DNA of 64,000 nt from Comamonas thiooxydans. Its GTDB lineage: Bacteria; Pseudomonadota; Gammaproteobacteria; Burkholderiales; Burkholderiaceae_C. The DNA lies in contig NZ_AP026738.1 of assembly GCF_002157685.2 (NCBI RefSeq), positions 4,030,001-4,094,000 of the forward strand. The letters are read 5' to 3'. Both the position numbers and the translations under genes were made by a program. The notes under the pieces are model-generated. The model saw only the letters and a program-made list of their open reading frames with translations. It made no database searches and had not been told where the DNA came from. This document shows positions 1 through 9,270 of the stretch, in pieces; the first letter of the stretch is position 1; each line of letters starts with the position of its first letter.

Positions 1-101
1 GCCCAGACGGGCTGGAAGCCGTTATGCCTCAAATTGACCGCGATCAACTCTGCAATCGCAGGTTCGTCCTCCACGATGAGGACCATGGGCATCTTCTTCA
101 T
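1..101 (-). CDS. phoB: PhoB phosphate response regulator, N-terminal fragment (cut by window edge)
   Basis: Only the first 33 codons are in the window, starting at the ATG whose complement ends at 101. The visible residues MKKMPMVLIVEDEPAIAELI form beta-1 and the acidic pocket (E11, D12) of a CheY-like receiver domain. The phosphoacceptor Asp and the winged-helix output domain would lie beyond the left edge. The gene begins 18 bp after the phoU stop, on the same strand, so it is probably the distal gene of the pst operon. PhoB is the regulator that binds Pho boxes such as those seen upstream of pstS and ppk1. The name rests on context, because the receiver start alone cannot separate OmpR-family members. 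Confidence 0.85.
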   Translation of the reverse strand, partial: MKKMPMVLIVEDEPAIAELIAVNLRHNGFQPVW

Positions 102-119
102 CCCTGAGTAGCCTCCGTC

Positions 120-821
120 TTACAACACCGCAGATTCGATTTCAGCCATGGTCTGATGGCGCACATCCTTGCCCTCGACCAGGTAGATGATCAGCTCGGC
201 CACGTTCTTGGAGTGGTCGCCGATACGCTCGATGGCCTTGGCCAGGAACAGCAGGTCCAGGCTGGCGGAGATGGTGCGCGGATCTTCCATCATGTAGGTG
301 ATGAGCTTGCGCACAAAGCCGTCGAACTCTTCGTCGATCAGATCGTCTTCACGCAAGATGGCAACCGCCGCCTTGGTGTCCAGGCGGGCAAAGGCATCCA
401 GGGTCTTGCGCAGCAGCTCGGAAGCCATCTGTGCCGCCATGCGCAACTCGCCGCTGGGCAGCGAACGGGCAGCGCCGCTTTCGATGATGGACTTGACCAT
501 GCGGGCCATCTTGCAGGCTTCGTCGCCCATGCGCTCCAGGTTGGCCGTGGCCTTGGAGAAGGCGATCAGCAGGCGCAGGTCGCGGGCCGTGGGCTGGCGG
601 CGTGCAATGATGGACGACAGCTCATGGTCGATCTCGACCTCCATGGCGTTGACGCGCTGCTCGGTGCTGATGACCTGCTCAACCGCCTCGGTGCTGAAGC
701 TGGTCAGTGCATAGACGGCATTGCTGATCTGCGACTCGACCAGACCGCCCAGCTCCATGACGCGGGCAGAGACACGATTGAGTTCGGAGTCGAACTGCGT
801 GGACAAATGTTTTTCTGTCAT
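120..821 (-). CDS. phoU: PhoU, phosphate signalling regulator
   Basis: A 233-residue all-helical protein with two PhoU repeats. The first holds MGDEACKMARMV (roughly residues 100-120), and the second IERIGDHSKNVAELIIYL near the C terminus. Both have the E/D-x-x-x-D metal-binding pattern of the family. PhoU links the PstSCAB transporter to the histidine kinase PhoR and keeps the Pho response off when phosphate is plentiful. I chose the start at MTEKHLSTQF because AAGGA precedes it at good spacing. An upstream in-frame extension to 908 overlaps the end of pstB and reads as low-complexity sequence. It lies 10 bp after pstB and 18 bp before phoB. Confidence 0.96.
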   Translation of the reverse strand: MTEKHLSTQFDSELNRVSARVMELGGLVESQISNAVYALTSFSTEAVEQVISTEQRVNAMEVEIDHELSSIIARRQPTARDLRLLIAFSKATANLERMGDEACKMARMVKSIIESGAARSLPSGELRMAAQMASELLRKTLDAFARLDTKAAVAILREDDLIDEEFDGFVRKLITYMMEDPRTISASLDLLFLAKAIERIGDHSKNVAELIIYLVEGKDVRHQTMAEIESAVL

Positions 822-831
822 TTTTAAGTCC

Positions 832-1608
832 TTAGCCGAAGCGGCCTGTGATGTAGTCTTCCGTTTCCTTGCGCTGGGGCTTGAAGAACATTTTTTCGGT
901 GTCGCCAAACTCCACCAGATCCCCCAGATACATATAGGCCGTGTAGTCGCTGCAACGGGCGGCCTGCTGCATGTTGTGTGTCACGATGACCACGGTGTAG
1001 TCGTTCTTCAGCTCCGCAATCAGCTCTTCGATCTTGGCCGTGGAGATGGGGTCCAGCGCCGAGCAGGGCTCATCCAGCAGCAGCACTTCGGGCTTGATGG
1101 CAATGCCGCGCGCGATGCACAGACGCTGCTGCTGCCCGCCCGACAGGCCCGAGCCGCTTTGCTGCAGCTTGTCCTTGACTTCGTTCCACAGCGCCGCCTT
1201 GCGCAGTGCCCACTCCACGCGGTCGTCCATGTCCGAGGCGTTGAGATTCTCGAACAGCTTCACGCCGAAAGCGATGTTGTCATAGATGGACATGGGAAAC
1301 GGCGTGGGCTTCTGGAACACCATGCCGACCTTGGCACGAATCAGGGCCACATCCTGCTTGCTGGTCAGCAGGTTGTCGCCGTCCAGCATGATCTGACCTT
1401 CGGCGCGCTGCTCGGGATAGAGCTCGAACATGCGGTTGAAGGTGCGCAGCAGCGTGGACTTGCCGCAGCCCGAGGGGCCGATGAAGGCCGTGACCTTCTT
1501 CTCGGGAATATCAAGATTGATGTTCTTCAGCGCGTGAAACTTGCCGTAGTAGAAGTTCAGGTCGCGCACGGCCAGCTTGATGTTGGCGGGAGCAGTGGTT
1601 GCAGTCAT
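832..1608 (-). CDS. pstB: PstB, phosphate ABC transporter ATPase
   Basis: A 258-residue ATP-binding subunit of the high-affinity phosphate importer, on the cytoplasmic face of the PstA-PstC channel. Visible motifs are the Walker [10 protein letters not shown] (about residues 43-51), the Q-loop, the ABC signature LSGGQQQR, and Walker [14 protein letters not shown] followed by the switch His in [10 protein letters not shown]. The C-terminal segment with [10 protein letters not shown] and the ending DYITGRFG are typical of PstB. It sits 17 bp after pstA and immediately before phoU, within one minus-strand operon. Confidence 0.98.
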   Translation of the reverse strand: MTATTAPANIKLAVRDLNFYYGKFHALKNINLDIPEKKVTAFIGPSGCGKSTLLRTFNRMFELYPEQRAEGQIMLDGDNLLTSKQDVALIRAKVGMVFQKPTPFPMSIYDNIAFGVKLFENLNASDMDDRVEWALRKAALWNEVKDKLQQSGSGLSGGQQQRLCIARGIAIKPEVLLLDEPCSALDPISTAKIEELIAELKNDYTVVIVTHNMQQAARCSDYTAYMYLGDLVEFGDTEKMFFKPQRKETEDYITGRFG

Positions 1609-1625
1609 GATCTTGAACTTTCGAA

Positions 1626-2516
1626 TTATTTCTGGCGGGTGATGAAACGCGCCAGGATATTCAGACCCAGCACAGCCACAGTGATGAGGAAGACACCGGC
1701 CCAGGCCAGTTGCTGCCAGTTCTCATACGGGCTCATGGCAAATTTGAAGATGGTGACCGGCAAGCTGGCCATGGGCTTGCTCATGTCCGCATTCCAGAAC
1801 TGGTTGTTCAGCGCCGTGAACAGCAGTGGAGCGGTCTCGCCAGCAATGCGGGCCACTGCCAGCAGCACGCCGGTGATCACGCCGGCGCGGGCTGCGCGCA
1901 AGGTCACCATGATGATGACCTTCCACTTGGGCGTACCCAGCGCATAAGCTGCTTCACGCAGGCTGGCCGGAACCAGCACCAGCATGTTTTCCGTGGTGCG
2001 GATGACCACGGGAATCACGATCAGCGCCAGCGCGATCACGCCGGCCATGCCGGAGAAGCTCTTGAAGCGCACCACCACCACGGTATAGACAAACAGACCG
2101 ATGACGATGGAAGGTGCCGACAGCAGAATGTCGTTGACGAAGCGCGTGGTGGAAGCCAGCCAGCTCTTCTTGTCGTACTCGGCCAGATAGACGCCGGCCA
2201 TCACGCCGATCGGAGTGCCGACAAAAGTGGCCAGCGTCACGATCATCAGCGAGCCCCAGATGGCGTTGGCAATGCCGCCCTCTTCGTTGGGAGGAGGCGT
2301 CATCTGCGTAAACAGGGCGAAGTTCAGACCGCCCACGCCCTGGCGAATGGTTTCCCAGAGAATCCAGACCAGCCAGAAGACACCGAACAGCATGGCGGCC
2401 ATGGACAGGGTCAGCGCAAGCTGATTGAGGCGCTTGCGCCTGTCGTACTTGGCCTGACGCACCGCAGCCAGGTCGGCCGCATCGAGCATCTTGGCGGAGG
2501 TAGAGGTCGGGCTCAT
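1626..2516 (-). CDS. pstA: PstA, phosphate ABC transporter permease
   Basis: A 296-residue inner-membrane permease with about six hydrophobic segments. The cytoplasmic EAA-type loop [20 protein letters not shown] contacts PstB. The N terminus has about 30 polar residues before the first membrane helix ([20 protein letters not shown]). The start ATG overlaps the pstC stop by 4 nt (ATGA), which suggests translational coupling. It acts with PstC, PstB and PstS in phosphate import. Confidence 0.97.
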   Translation of the reverse strand: MSPTSTSAKMLDAADLAAVRQAKYDRRKRLNQLALTLSMAAMLFGVFWLVWILWETIRQGVGGLNFALFTQMTPPPNEEGGIANAIWGSLMIVTLATFVGTPIGVMAGVYLAEYDKKSWLASTTRFVNDILLSAPSIVIGLFVYTVVVVRFKSFSGMAGVIALALIVIPVVIRTTENMLVLVPASLREAAYALGTPKWKVIIMVTLRAARAGVITGVLLAVARIAGETAPLLFTALNNQFWNADMSKPMASLPVTIFKFAMSPYENWQQLAWAGVFLITVAVLGLNILARFITRQK

Positions 2517-3538
2517 GAGCGTGCTCCTTCGTTCTTCTGCAGGCGGTTGAGCAGCACCTTGGACAGGGCCAGCACCACGAAGGTGATGAAGAACAGCACC
2601 AGACCCAGATAGATCAGCGACGCCTGATGCAGGCCTTCGCCGGCTTCGGCGAACTCATTGGCCAGGGCAGAGGTGATGCTGTTCGCAGCCTCGAACACGG
2701 ACAGGGAATTGAGCTGGTTCATATTGCCGATCACAAAGGTCACGGCCATGGTCTCGCCCAGCGCACGACCCAGGCCCAGCATGACGCCGCCCAGCACGCC
2801 GGTCTTGGTATAGGGCAGCACCACTTTCCAGACCACTTCCCAGGTTGTGGAGCCCAGGCCGTAGGCCGACTCCTTGAGCAGCGCCGGTGTGACCTCGAAC
2901 ACATCGCGCATCACCGAGGCGATGAAGGGGATGATCATGATGGCCAGAATGATGCCGGCCGACAGAATGCCGATACCGACGGGAGGGCCGGAGACAAAAG
3001 CGCCCAGATAGGGCACGCCGCTCAGCAAGTTCTGCAGAGGCTGTTGCACGTAGGTGGCCAGCACGGGGCCGAACACCATCAGGCCCCACATGCCGTAAAC
3101 AATGGAGGGAACTGCGGCCAGTAACTCGATGGCCGTGCCCAGAGGGCGCTTGAGCCAGGCGGGCGAGAGTTCCGTCAGAAACAGGGCAATGCCGAAGCTA
3201 ACGGGCACGGCAATGAGGAGCGCGATGGCCGAAGTGGCCAGCGTGCCGTAAATCATGACCAGGCCGCCGTACTGATTCTGGACGGGGTCCCAGACACTGC
3301 TGGTCAGAAAGCCCAGACCATATTCGGAGATGGCGGGCCAGGCACCGATGATCAGCGAACCCATGATGGCCACCAGCAGCACCAGCGTCAGAATCGCTGC
3401 ACTGCGTGCCAGGCCACCAAACAAACGATCCGCCATACGTCCCGAGATCATCGGAGCACGTGGCGGAGAAGGAGAGCGTCGCTTGGCGGCATCGGTGGAG
3501 GCTGCAGCCAGCGAACTGGAGGGCGACGTAGTGGACAC
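2513..3538 (-). CDS. pstC: PstC, phosphate ABC transporter permease
   Basis: The second channel subunit of the phosphate importer, 341 residues from the chosen GTG start. It has a polar Ser/Pro-rich N-terminal tail of about 40 residues, then six hydrophobic segments and the EAA-type loop [21 protein letters not shown] chose GTG at 3538 because AAAGG lies about 8 nt upstream. A TTG at 3571 would add 11 residues but has no visible ribosome-binding site. It overlaps pstA by 4 nt and follows pstS after 86 bp, a gap that contains a GC-rich inverted repeat. Confidence 0.95.
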   Translation of the reverse strand: MSTTSPSSSLAAASTDAAKRRSPSPPRAPMISGRMADRLFGGLARSAAILTLVLLVAIMGSLIIGAWPAISEYGLGFLTSSVWDPVQNQYGGLVMIYGTLATSAIALLIAVPVSFGIALFLTELSPAWLKRPLGTAIELLAAVPSIVYGMWGLMVFGPVLATYVQQPLQNLLSGVPYLGAFVSGPPVGIGILSAGIILAIMIIPFIASVMRDVFEVTPALLKESAYGLGSTTWEVVWKVVLPYTKTGVLGGVMLGLGRALGETMAVTFVIGNMNQLNSLSVFEAANSITSALANEFAEAGEGLHQASLIYLGLVLFFITFVVLALSKVLLNRLQKNEGARS

Positions 3539-3624
3539 GTGAGCGCCTTTATTCGCAAAGGGTTGAAACAAGCAGCGAACATACCGTCCGGCACGGCAGC
3601 CCGCTGCTCACTGTTGACACGAAA

Positions 3625-4656
3625 TTACTTGGAAACAACCTTACCCGAAGTGTCCTTGATGTCGTTCCAGGACTTGTAGATCACGTTCTTGACGGACTCG
3701 GGCATGGGCACGTAGTCCAGATCGGCGGCAGTCTTGTCACCTTGCTTGTAGGCCCACTCGAAGAACTTCAGCGAAGTGGCGGCCTGGGCGGGCTTGTCCT
3801 GAGTCTTGTGCATCAGGATGAAGGTGGCCGAGGTGATGGGCCAGGCGCTCTTGCCAGGCTGGTTGGTCAGGATCTGGTAGAAGCTCTTGGCCCAGTCGGC
3901 GCCGGCAGCGGCAGCCTTGAAGGTATCGTCGTCAGGAGAGACAAAAGCGCCTTCCTTGTTCTGCAGCTGTGTGAAGGTCAGCTTGTTCTGCTTCACATAG
4001 GCGTACTCGACGTAGCCGATGGAGTTGGGCAGACGGCCCACAAAGGCGGCAACGCCTTCGTTACCCTTGCCGCCGGCACCGGTGGGCCAGTTCACGGCCG
4101 TGCCTTCGCCGACCTTGTCCTTCCACTCGGTGTTGACCTTGGAGAGGTAGTTGGTGAAGCCGAAGGTGGTGCCGGAGCCGTCAGCGCGGCGCACGGGAGC
4201 GATGGCAGCATCAGGCAGCGCCACGCCGGGGTTCAGAGCGACAACGGCGGGATCGTTCCACTTGGTGATCTTGCCCAGGTAGATGTCGCCCAACACCTGG
4301 CCCGACAGCTTCAGCTGGCCGGGAGCCACGCCCTTGATGTTGACCACGGGAACAATGCCGCCGATCACGGTGGGGAACTGCAGCAGGCCCTTCTTCTTCA
4401 GCTCTTCATCGGTCAGGGGAGCGTCCGAGGCGCCGAAGTCCACGGTCTTGGCATCGATCTGCTTGACACCGGCGCTGGAGCCCACGGACTGGTAGTTAAT
4501 CTTGACGCCGGTTGCCTTGTTATAGTCGGCAGCCCACTTGGAATACAGAGGAGCCGGGAAGCTCGCACCAGCACCTGTAGCTTCCTGGCTGGCGTTGGCA
4601 ATACCCGCCGCAGACAGAGCACCAGCCACCAGAACGTGAATCAAGGACAACTTCAT
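3625..4656 (-). CDS. pstS: PstS, periplasmic phosphate-binding protein
   Basis: A 343-residue solute-binding protein. Residues 1-22 form a Sec signal peptide (Lys-Leu start, hydrophobic core, cleavage after ANA). The mature protein opens with [16 protein letters not shown], which carries the phosphate-binding loop of PstS. Further family motifs are the [11 protein letters not shown] loop, DFGASDAPL and the [15 protein letters not shown] loop. The start ATG at 4656 follows AGAGG. An upstream in-frame extension to 4746 would read through the Pho-box promoter and is rejected. It is the first gene of pstSCAB-phoU-phoB and is preceded by a Pho-box-like repeat. Confidence 0.98.
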   Translation of the reverse strand: MKLSLIHVLVAGALSAAGIANASQEATGAGASFPAPLYSKWAADYNKATGVKINYQSVGSSAGVKQIDAKTVDFGASDAPLTDEELKKKGLLQFPTVIGGIVPVVNIKGVAPGQLKLSGQVLGDIYLGKITKWNDPAVVALNPGVALPDAAIAPVRRADGSGTTFGFTNYLSKVNTEWKDKVGEGTAVNWPTGAGGKGNEGVAAFVGRLPNSIGYVEYAYVKQNKLTFTQLQNKEGAFVSPDDDTFKAAAAGADWAKSFYQILTNQPGKSAWPITSATFILMHKTQDKPAQAATSLKFFEWAYKQGDKTAADLDYVPMPESVKNVIYKSWNDIKDTSGKVVSK

Positions 4657-4705
4657 GAAACGACCTCTTAGGGTTGAAAGATTCGATGGAGTGAACTTTA
4701 AAAAC

Positions 4706-4728
4706 CTTTTATGACAAGGTCGTGACAT
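4706..4728 (-). promoter_or_regulatory. Pho box upstream of pstS
   Basis: Read on the minus strand, TGTCACGACCTTGTCATAAA contains two TGTCA cores exactly 11 bp apart (plus-strand TGACA at 4712-4716 and 4723-4727). This is the direct-repeat geometry bound by PhoB. It lies about 55 bp upstream of the pstS start codon and a plausible -10 (TAAAGT) follows within about 12 bp. Binding is inferred from family knowledge. Confidence 0.8.
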
Positions 4729-4768
4729 GAAAATTTCAAGGCGCAACCGAGTGAAAGACCTCCAAAGC

Positions 4769-4786
4769 AGTCATGCGAGTGTCATA
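4769..4786 (+). promoter_or_regulatory. Second Pho-box-like repeat, oriented toward ppx
   Basis: The plus strand has GTCAT at 4770-4774 and 4781-4785, again 11 bp apart, followed by the AT-rich ATTTCATTCG. The orientation is opposite to the pstS box and points toward ppx (start 5097). A third, weaker cluster at 4885-4911 has minus-oriented GTCAT cores 22 bp apart with an inverted TGACA/TGTCA pair between them. The rest of the 440-bp gap shows no convincing gene. Confidence 0.5.
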
Positions 4787-5096
4787 TTTCATTCGCAAAC
4801 TGCTGAGCCTTAACCCGCAGACCCGACCCGACTTGACCTGAGTAACAGCTTGTCGCAAGGCTGGAGTCTGATCGCCAGCAATGTATGACATAGTCTGTCA
4901 CACAGCATGACCACACTCCAGCGGCCCAACCCGGCAAATACCTGACTTGGCAGAGGTTGAACCCAGCGCCCCACAAGCTCGATGACGGCCCGTATTGCAT
5001 ATTCCACTGCCCAGTGCATGTGTCGCCAGTTCCACCACACTCATGCTCTGCCCGCGCCCCAACCCGCATAACAACAACGCATTGATTGGCTCAGAA

Positions 5097-6578
5097 ATGG
5101 CTCCTGAATCGCTTCTTGCCGCCGTAGACCTTGGTTCCAATAGTTTTCGCCTTGAAATAGGCCGTATCGGCTCGCATCAACGCATCGAGCGTGTGGAATA
5201 CCTCAAGGAAACCGTGCGCCAGGGCAATGGCCTGAACTCGCGCCAGGAACTCTCCCGCGAAGCCATGGAGCGTGGCTGGGAATGCCTGGCTCGCTTTGGC
5301 GAGCGCCTCAGGGGCTTTGATGCCTCGCATGTCCGCGCTGTAGCCACCCAGACTCTGCGCGAGGCACTGAATGCCGACGAATTCGTGACGCGTGGAAGCC
5401 AGTTGCTGGGCTTTCCCATCGAAGTCATTGCCGGCGAGGAGGAAGCTCGGCTGATCTATCGCGGCGTGGCCAGTTCGCTGCCGCCCAGCCAGCAAAAGCG
5501 CCTGGTCATCGACATTGGCGGACGCTCCACCGAAATCATCATCGGCCAGCACAGCCAGCCTCTGCAAGTGGCATCGTTCGCACTGGGCAGCGTCTCCTGG
5601 AGCAGCCGTTTCTTCAGCGACGGTGCACTGAACAAGGCCAACTTCCAGGCCGCCGTTGCCGCCGCCAAGCAATGCCTGACCCAGGCCCAGTTCGCCTACC
5701 CGGGCACGGCCTGGGACTGCGCCTATGCCTCCTCCGGCACGGCCAACGCCGTGGCGGACGCTCTCACGGCCCAGGGCCTGGACGGGCAGGTGATCACGCC
5801 TGCCAAGCTGCGCTACCTTTACGAGCTGCTGCTGGACATCGGTCATGTGGAGCGCCTGCGCATGCCGGGCCTCAAGGAAGATCGCCGCCCGGTGGTCGCA
5901 GGCGGTATCAGCGTGATGATGGCCGTGGTCGACCTGCTGGGCATTACCGAGCTGGAAGTCGCACAGGGCGCACTGCGCCAGGGAGCTTTGCACGACCTGC
6001 TCGACCATGAGCCCCCTGCCGACAAGGAAGCCGCGGAAGTCGGCGCGCTGCAACTGGACTTCGGCGTGGACGTACCCCATGCCCAGCGCGTGCAGCGCAT
6101 TGCCACCCAGCTATGCCAGCAAATCCTGCCCGCAGAAACCGCACCGCTGAGCACTCAGGCCCTGGCCATTGCCGCGCAACTGCATGAGATCGGCATGCGC
6201 GTGGCCCTGAGCGACTATCACCGTCACGGCGCCTACATTGTCGAGCATTGCGGCCTGGCCACCTGGGAGCCCGAGCTGCGCCAGCGCATCTGCCAACTGG
6301 TGCTGGGTCACCAGGGCAAGCTGCGCAAGCTGGAGGACGCCATCGGCGAGCCCCAGCTGGCCCTGCCGCTGATGGCGCTGCGCATCGCCGTGCAGCTGTG
6401 CCACACCCGCCGCGAGCCGGACATGAAAGGCATGCAGATCAAGCGCTCGGGTTCGGAATGCAGGCTCTCAACCCCTTCGGGCTGGATGCTGACCTATCCG
6501 CAATCCGCACGCCTGCTGGAAGAGGAAGCCATGGCCTGGAGCAAGACGCCCTGGAGCCTCAAACTGCAGCTGCGTTGA
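5097..6578 (+). CDS. ppx: Exopolyphosphatase (Ppx/GppA family)
   Basis: A 493-residue member of the Ppx/GppA phosphatase family, which removes terminal phosphate from polyphosphate or from pppGpp. Phosphate-binding motifs of the ASKHA fold are visible: AVDLGSNSFRLEIG (about residues 8-21), EVIAGEEEARLIYRGV and the LVIDIGGRSTEIIIG loop. A C-terminal helical HD-like domain begins near residue 320 (IAAQLHEIGMRVALSDYHRH). The start MAPESLL immediately precedes the first motif. The longer frame from 4995 covers non-conserved sequence. Proximity to ppk1 and the Pho-box-like repeat favours a polyphosphate role, although GppA activity cannot be excluded. Confidence 0.93.
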   Translation: MAPESLLAAVDLGSNSFRLEIGRIGSHQRIERVEYLKETVRQGNGLNSRQELSREAMERGWECLARFGERLRGFDASHVRAVATQTLREALNADEFVTRGSQLLGFPIEVIAGEEEARLIYRGVASSLPPSQQKRLVIDIGGRSTEIIIGQHSQPLQVASFALGSVSWSSRFFSDGALNKANFQAAVAAAKQCLTQAQFAYPGTAWDCAYASSGTANAVADALTAQGLDGQVITPAKLRYLYELLLDIGHVERLRMPGLKEDRRPVVAGGISVMMAVVDLLGITELEVAQGALRQGALHDLLDHEPPADKEAAEVGALQLDFGVDVPHAQRVQRIATQLCQQILPAETAPLSTQALAIAAQLHEIGMRVALSDYHRHGAYIVEHCGLATWEPELRQRICQLVLGHQGKLRKLEDAIGEPQLALPLMALRIAVQLCHTRREPDMKGMQIKRSGSECRLSTPSGWMLTYPQSARLLEEEAMAWSKTPWSLKLQLR

Positions 6579-6610
6579 TGCGACCGGCCATGCAGCCGCA
6601 TGGCAAAGAC

Positions 6611-6638
6611 AAAGGGACTGCGAGGCAGTCCCTTTTTT
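6611..6638. terminator. Bidirectional terminator between ppx and ppk1
   Basis: An 8-bp stem GGGACTGC/GCAGTCCC (6614-6621 and 6625-6632) has a 3-nt loop. It is followed by six T on the plus strand and preceded by three A, so it can serve ppx and more weakly the convergent ppk1. Confidence 0.85.
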
Positions 6639-6750
6639 GCATTCAGCCTTCAAAAAGAGAGCTGCACGCGCCTGTCAGATAACGATTTCAGTATGAAAAG
6701 CATCTGAAATCCTTGGAAAACAAGCGCAATCAGCTCCTTTTTTTGATAAC

Positions 6751-9138
6751 TCAGAGGCTCTTGCCGCCGTAGCGCACCATCAGCGCCTGCTGGGCCCCCT
6801 TGCCCTCCAGGGGACGCTCGGGCTTCTGGTAAGCGCCCGAAGCATCCAGCGTCCAGGCATCGCGGTCATCGCCCAGATAGGCCACCAGGCACTCGTCAAT
6901 CACGCGCTGGCGCAGCTTCTTGTCCAGCACCGGCCAGGCCAGCTCCACACGGCTGAGCATATTGCGATTCATCCAGTCGGCGCTGGACAGCAGCAGCTCT
7001 TCCTCCTGGCCCCAGGCAAAGTAGAAAACGCGCGAATGCTCCAGGAAACGGCCGATGATGGAGCGCACGCGAATATTGTCCGTCACGCCCGGGCGCTGGG
7101 CCGGCAGCATGCAGGAGCCGCGCACGATGAGATCGATCTGCGCGCCCTTGCGACCGGCCTCGACCAGAGCGCGGATCAGCGGCTCGTCAGTCAGTGCGTT
7201 CATCTTGAGCACCATGCGCGCCTTCTCGCCCCGCGCCGCTGCGGCGGCCACCAGGCCGATCAGCTCCAGCATGCGGTTTTGCAGATGGAAGGGCGCCATG
7301 ACCAGCTTTTGCAGCCTGGGCATGGTGTTGTGGCTGGAGAGGTGGCGGAACACCGCATCCATATCGGCCGTGATCTCGTCATTGCAGGTCAGCTGGCTGA
7401 TGTCGGTGTACAGACGCGCGCTGCGGGCGTTGTAGTTGCCCGTGGACAGATGGGCATAGCGCTTGAGCTGGTTGTTGCGCTTTTCGCGCCGCGTGATCAG
7501 CAGCATCTTGGCGTGGGTCTTGAGGCCGACCACGCCGTACACCACCTGCACGCCCAGCGACTCCAGCTTTTCCGCCCAGTTGATGTTGGCCTCTTCGTCA
7601 AAGCGCGCCTTGAGCTCCAGCACGGCCAGCACTTCCTTGCCGCGGCTCACGGCCTCGGCCAGCAGGCTCATGATCTCGGAGTCGGTACCCGTGCGGTAGA
7701 TGGTCTGTTTGATGGCCAGGACCTGCGGGTCGTTGACGGCCTCGCGCAGCAACTCCAGCACGCCATCGAAGCTCTCGAAGGGCTGATGGATGATGATGTC
7801 GCTCTTGCGCATCTGCGCCAGGATGGAGCGGCCGGGCACGAGCTGCGTGGGCCAGGCCGGCTTCCACTTGGGAAACAGCAAGGCCGGGTCGTCGACCAGA
7901 TCGATCAGCTGCATCTGGCGCACCAGATTCACCGGCCCCTTGACGCGGAACAGCGCCTCGGCCGGCAGGCCGTATTGCTCCAGCAACAGGTCAGAGAGCA
8001 CCACAGAGCAGGACGAGGACACCTCCAGACGCACGGCCTGGCCGTAGTGACGGTGGTGCAGGCCCTGGCGCAGGGCCATGCGCAGGTCAACCACATCGTC
8101 TTCATCCACGGCCAGATCGGAGTGGCGGGTGACACGGAACTGCGAGAACTCCGACACTTCGCGCCCCGGGAACAGCTCGGCCAGATGGGCACGCACCACG
8201 CTGGAGATGCTGACAAACAGCTTTTGCTTGCCCGAGATCTTCTCGGGCAGACGGATCAGGCGCGGCAAGGCACGCGGCACCTTGACGATGGCCACTTCAT
8301 TGGCCCTCCCGAAGGCATCCACACCATTGAGGCGCACGATGAAATTCAGGGCCTTGTTGGCGACCTGCGGGAAGGGATGCGACGGATCCAGTCCCACCGG
8401 CATCAGCAGGGGCTGCACCTCGCGCATAAAGTAGTCGCGCACCCATTTACGCTGCGCCACGCTGCGCTCGCCGTGAGAAACCAGGCGAATCGCATGCTTG
8501 TCGAACGCGGGAATGATGGACTGGTTATAGAGCTGGTACTGCTTGGCCACCAAGCCGTGGGCCGTGGTCATCAGTCGCTCGAAGCTGGCGCGCGAGTACG
8601 TCCCCTGTTCATCACCCACCTTGGCGGCCGAGACATGAGGTGCACAGCGCACCTCGAACCACTCGTCGAGATTGGAAGACACGATGCACAGATAGCGCAG
8701 GCGCTCGAGCAGCGGCACATCCTCGCGCTCGGCCCAGTTCAGCACGCGCTCATTGAAGACCAGAATGCTTTGATCGCGGTCCAGCAGCTCCAGGGTCGGC
8801 TCGATCACAGGCGGCATGGCTACCTCGTTCTTGGACGCCGCTCGGCGTCGGCGCGGCGCTTTGGCAGGGGCCGGTGTCGCAACGGCACCGGGCACACCAT
8901 GGTGCCCGGCCGCCCGGGCTTGCGCAACTGCAGCCGGTTCGCTCGCGGAGCTGACGGCCGCCGTCGTGACGGAAGGCACAAGCGAGATATGCGCCAGACC
9001 CAGGGATGCAGGTCCCGCCTCATGCGCCTGACTATCGGTCTGCGAGGTCACTGGGGAAACTGCAGCCGGATCCTGCCCTGAAGATGAAGTGATGGAAGCG
9101 GAAAAGAAAGAATCGGAACCAGGTACGGATTGGGACAT
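6751..9138 (-). CDS. ppk1: Polyphosphate kinase 1
   Basis: A 795-residue PPK1, which reversibly makes inorganic polyphosphate from ATP. The conserved protein begins near residue 110 with the N domain (ELLDRDQSILVFNERVLNWA). The catalytic region includes GLKTHAKMLLI and YAHLSTGNYN, holding the two conserved His residues of the family, and the C terminus has LLSSADWMNRNM. The first 105-110 residues are a Ser/Ala/Pro-rich tail absent from typical PPK1 proteins of about 690 residues. The start at 9138 (MSQSVPG) is an in-frame ATG with only a weak ribosome site, so the true start could be later. A Pho-box-like triple repeat lies about 65-90 bp upstream. Confidence 0.96.
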   Translation of the reverse strand: MSQSVPGSDSFFSASITSSSGQDPAAVSPVTSQTDSQAHEAGPASLGLAHISLVPSVTTAAVSSASEPAAVAQARAAGHHGVPGAVATPAPAKAPRRRRAASKNEVAMPPVIEPTLELLDRDQSILVFNERVLNWAEREDVPLLERLRYLCIVSSNLDEWFEVRCAPHVSAAKVGDEQGTYSRASFERLMTTAHGLVAKQYQLYNQSIIPAFDKHAIRLVSHGERSVAQRKWVRDYFMREVQPLLMPVGLDPSHPFPQVANKALNFIVRLNGVDAFGRANEVAIVKVPRALPRLIRLPEKISGKQKLFVSISSVVRAHLAELFPGREVSEFSQFRVTRHSDLAVDEDDVVDLRMALRQGLHHRHYGQAVRLEVSSSCSVVLSDLLLEQYGLPAEALFRVKGPVNLVRQMQLIDLVDDPALLFPKWKPAWPTQLVPGRSILAQMRKSDIIIHQPFESFDGVLELLREAVNDPQVLAIKQTIYRTGTDSEIMSLLAEAVSRGKEVLAVLELKARFDEEANINWAEKLESLGVQVVYGVVGLKTHAKMLLITRREKRNNQLKRYAHLSTGNYNARSARLYTDISQLTCNDEITADMDAVFRHLSSHNTMPRLQKLVMAPFHLQNRMLELIGLVAAAAARGEKARMVLKMNALTDEPLIRALVEAGRKGAQIDLIVRGSCMLPAQRPGVTDNIRVRSIIGRFLEHSRVFYFAWGQEEELLLSSADWMNRNMLSRVELAWPVLDKKLRQRVIDECLVAYLGDDRDAWTLDASGAYQKPERPLEGKGAQQALMVRYGGKSL

Positions 9139-9201
9139 GTGGCTGCAGCCTGCGAAAGCTTGAAGCGCCCCTGAGGGCATGTCCGCAGTCTGCCCATGGT
9201 T

Positions 9202-9230
9202 TATGACAATTAGATGACCAAAAGATGACT
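9202..9230 (-). promoter_or_regulatory. Triple Pho-box-like repeat upstream of ppk1
   Basis: The plus strand has ATGAC at 9203-9207, 9214-9218 and 9225-9229, three copies phased at exactly 11 bp. On the minus strand this reads GTCAT three times toward ppk1. The distal copy lies inside the descending arm of the glmM terminator hairpin. PhoB control of ppk is known in other bacteria, and here it is inferred from the repeat spacing. Confidence 0.7.
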
Positions 9231-9255
9231 GTCATCGTTGTTCATGACAGTCATC
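9220..9255 (-). terminator. glmM terminator
   Basis: Perfect 12-bp arms GATGACTGTCAT (9224-9235) and ATGACAGTCATC (9244-9255) flank an 8-nt loop. On the minus strand TTTT follows the stem. It starts 16 bp after the glmM stop, and its last arm overlaps the ppk1 Pho-box-like repeats. Confidence 0.8.
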
Positions 9256-9270
9256 AGGGTTTGCGCAGCT

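Noticed and set aside
4782..5140. Short minus-strand frames in the pstS/ppx gap
   Set aside because: They are Trp/Cys-rich with no ribosome sites, and they overlap regulatory repeats.
7036..9081. 681-codon plus-strand open frame
   Set aside because: Antisense shadow of ppk1, rich in His and Gln as expected for a reverse frame.
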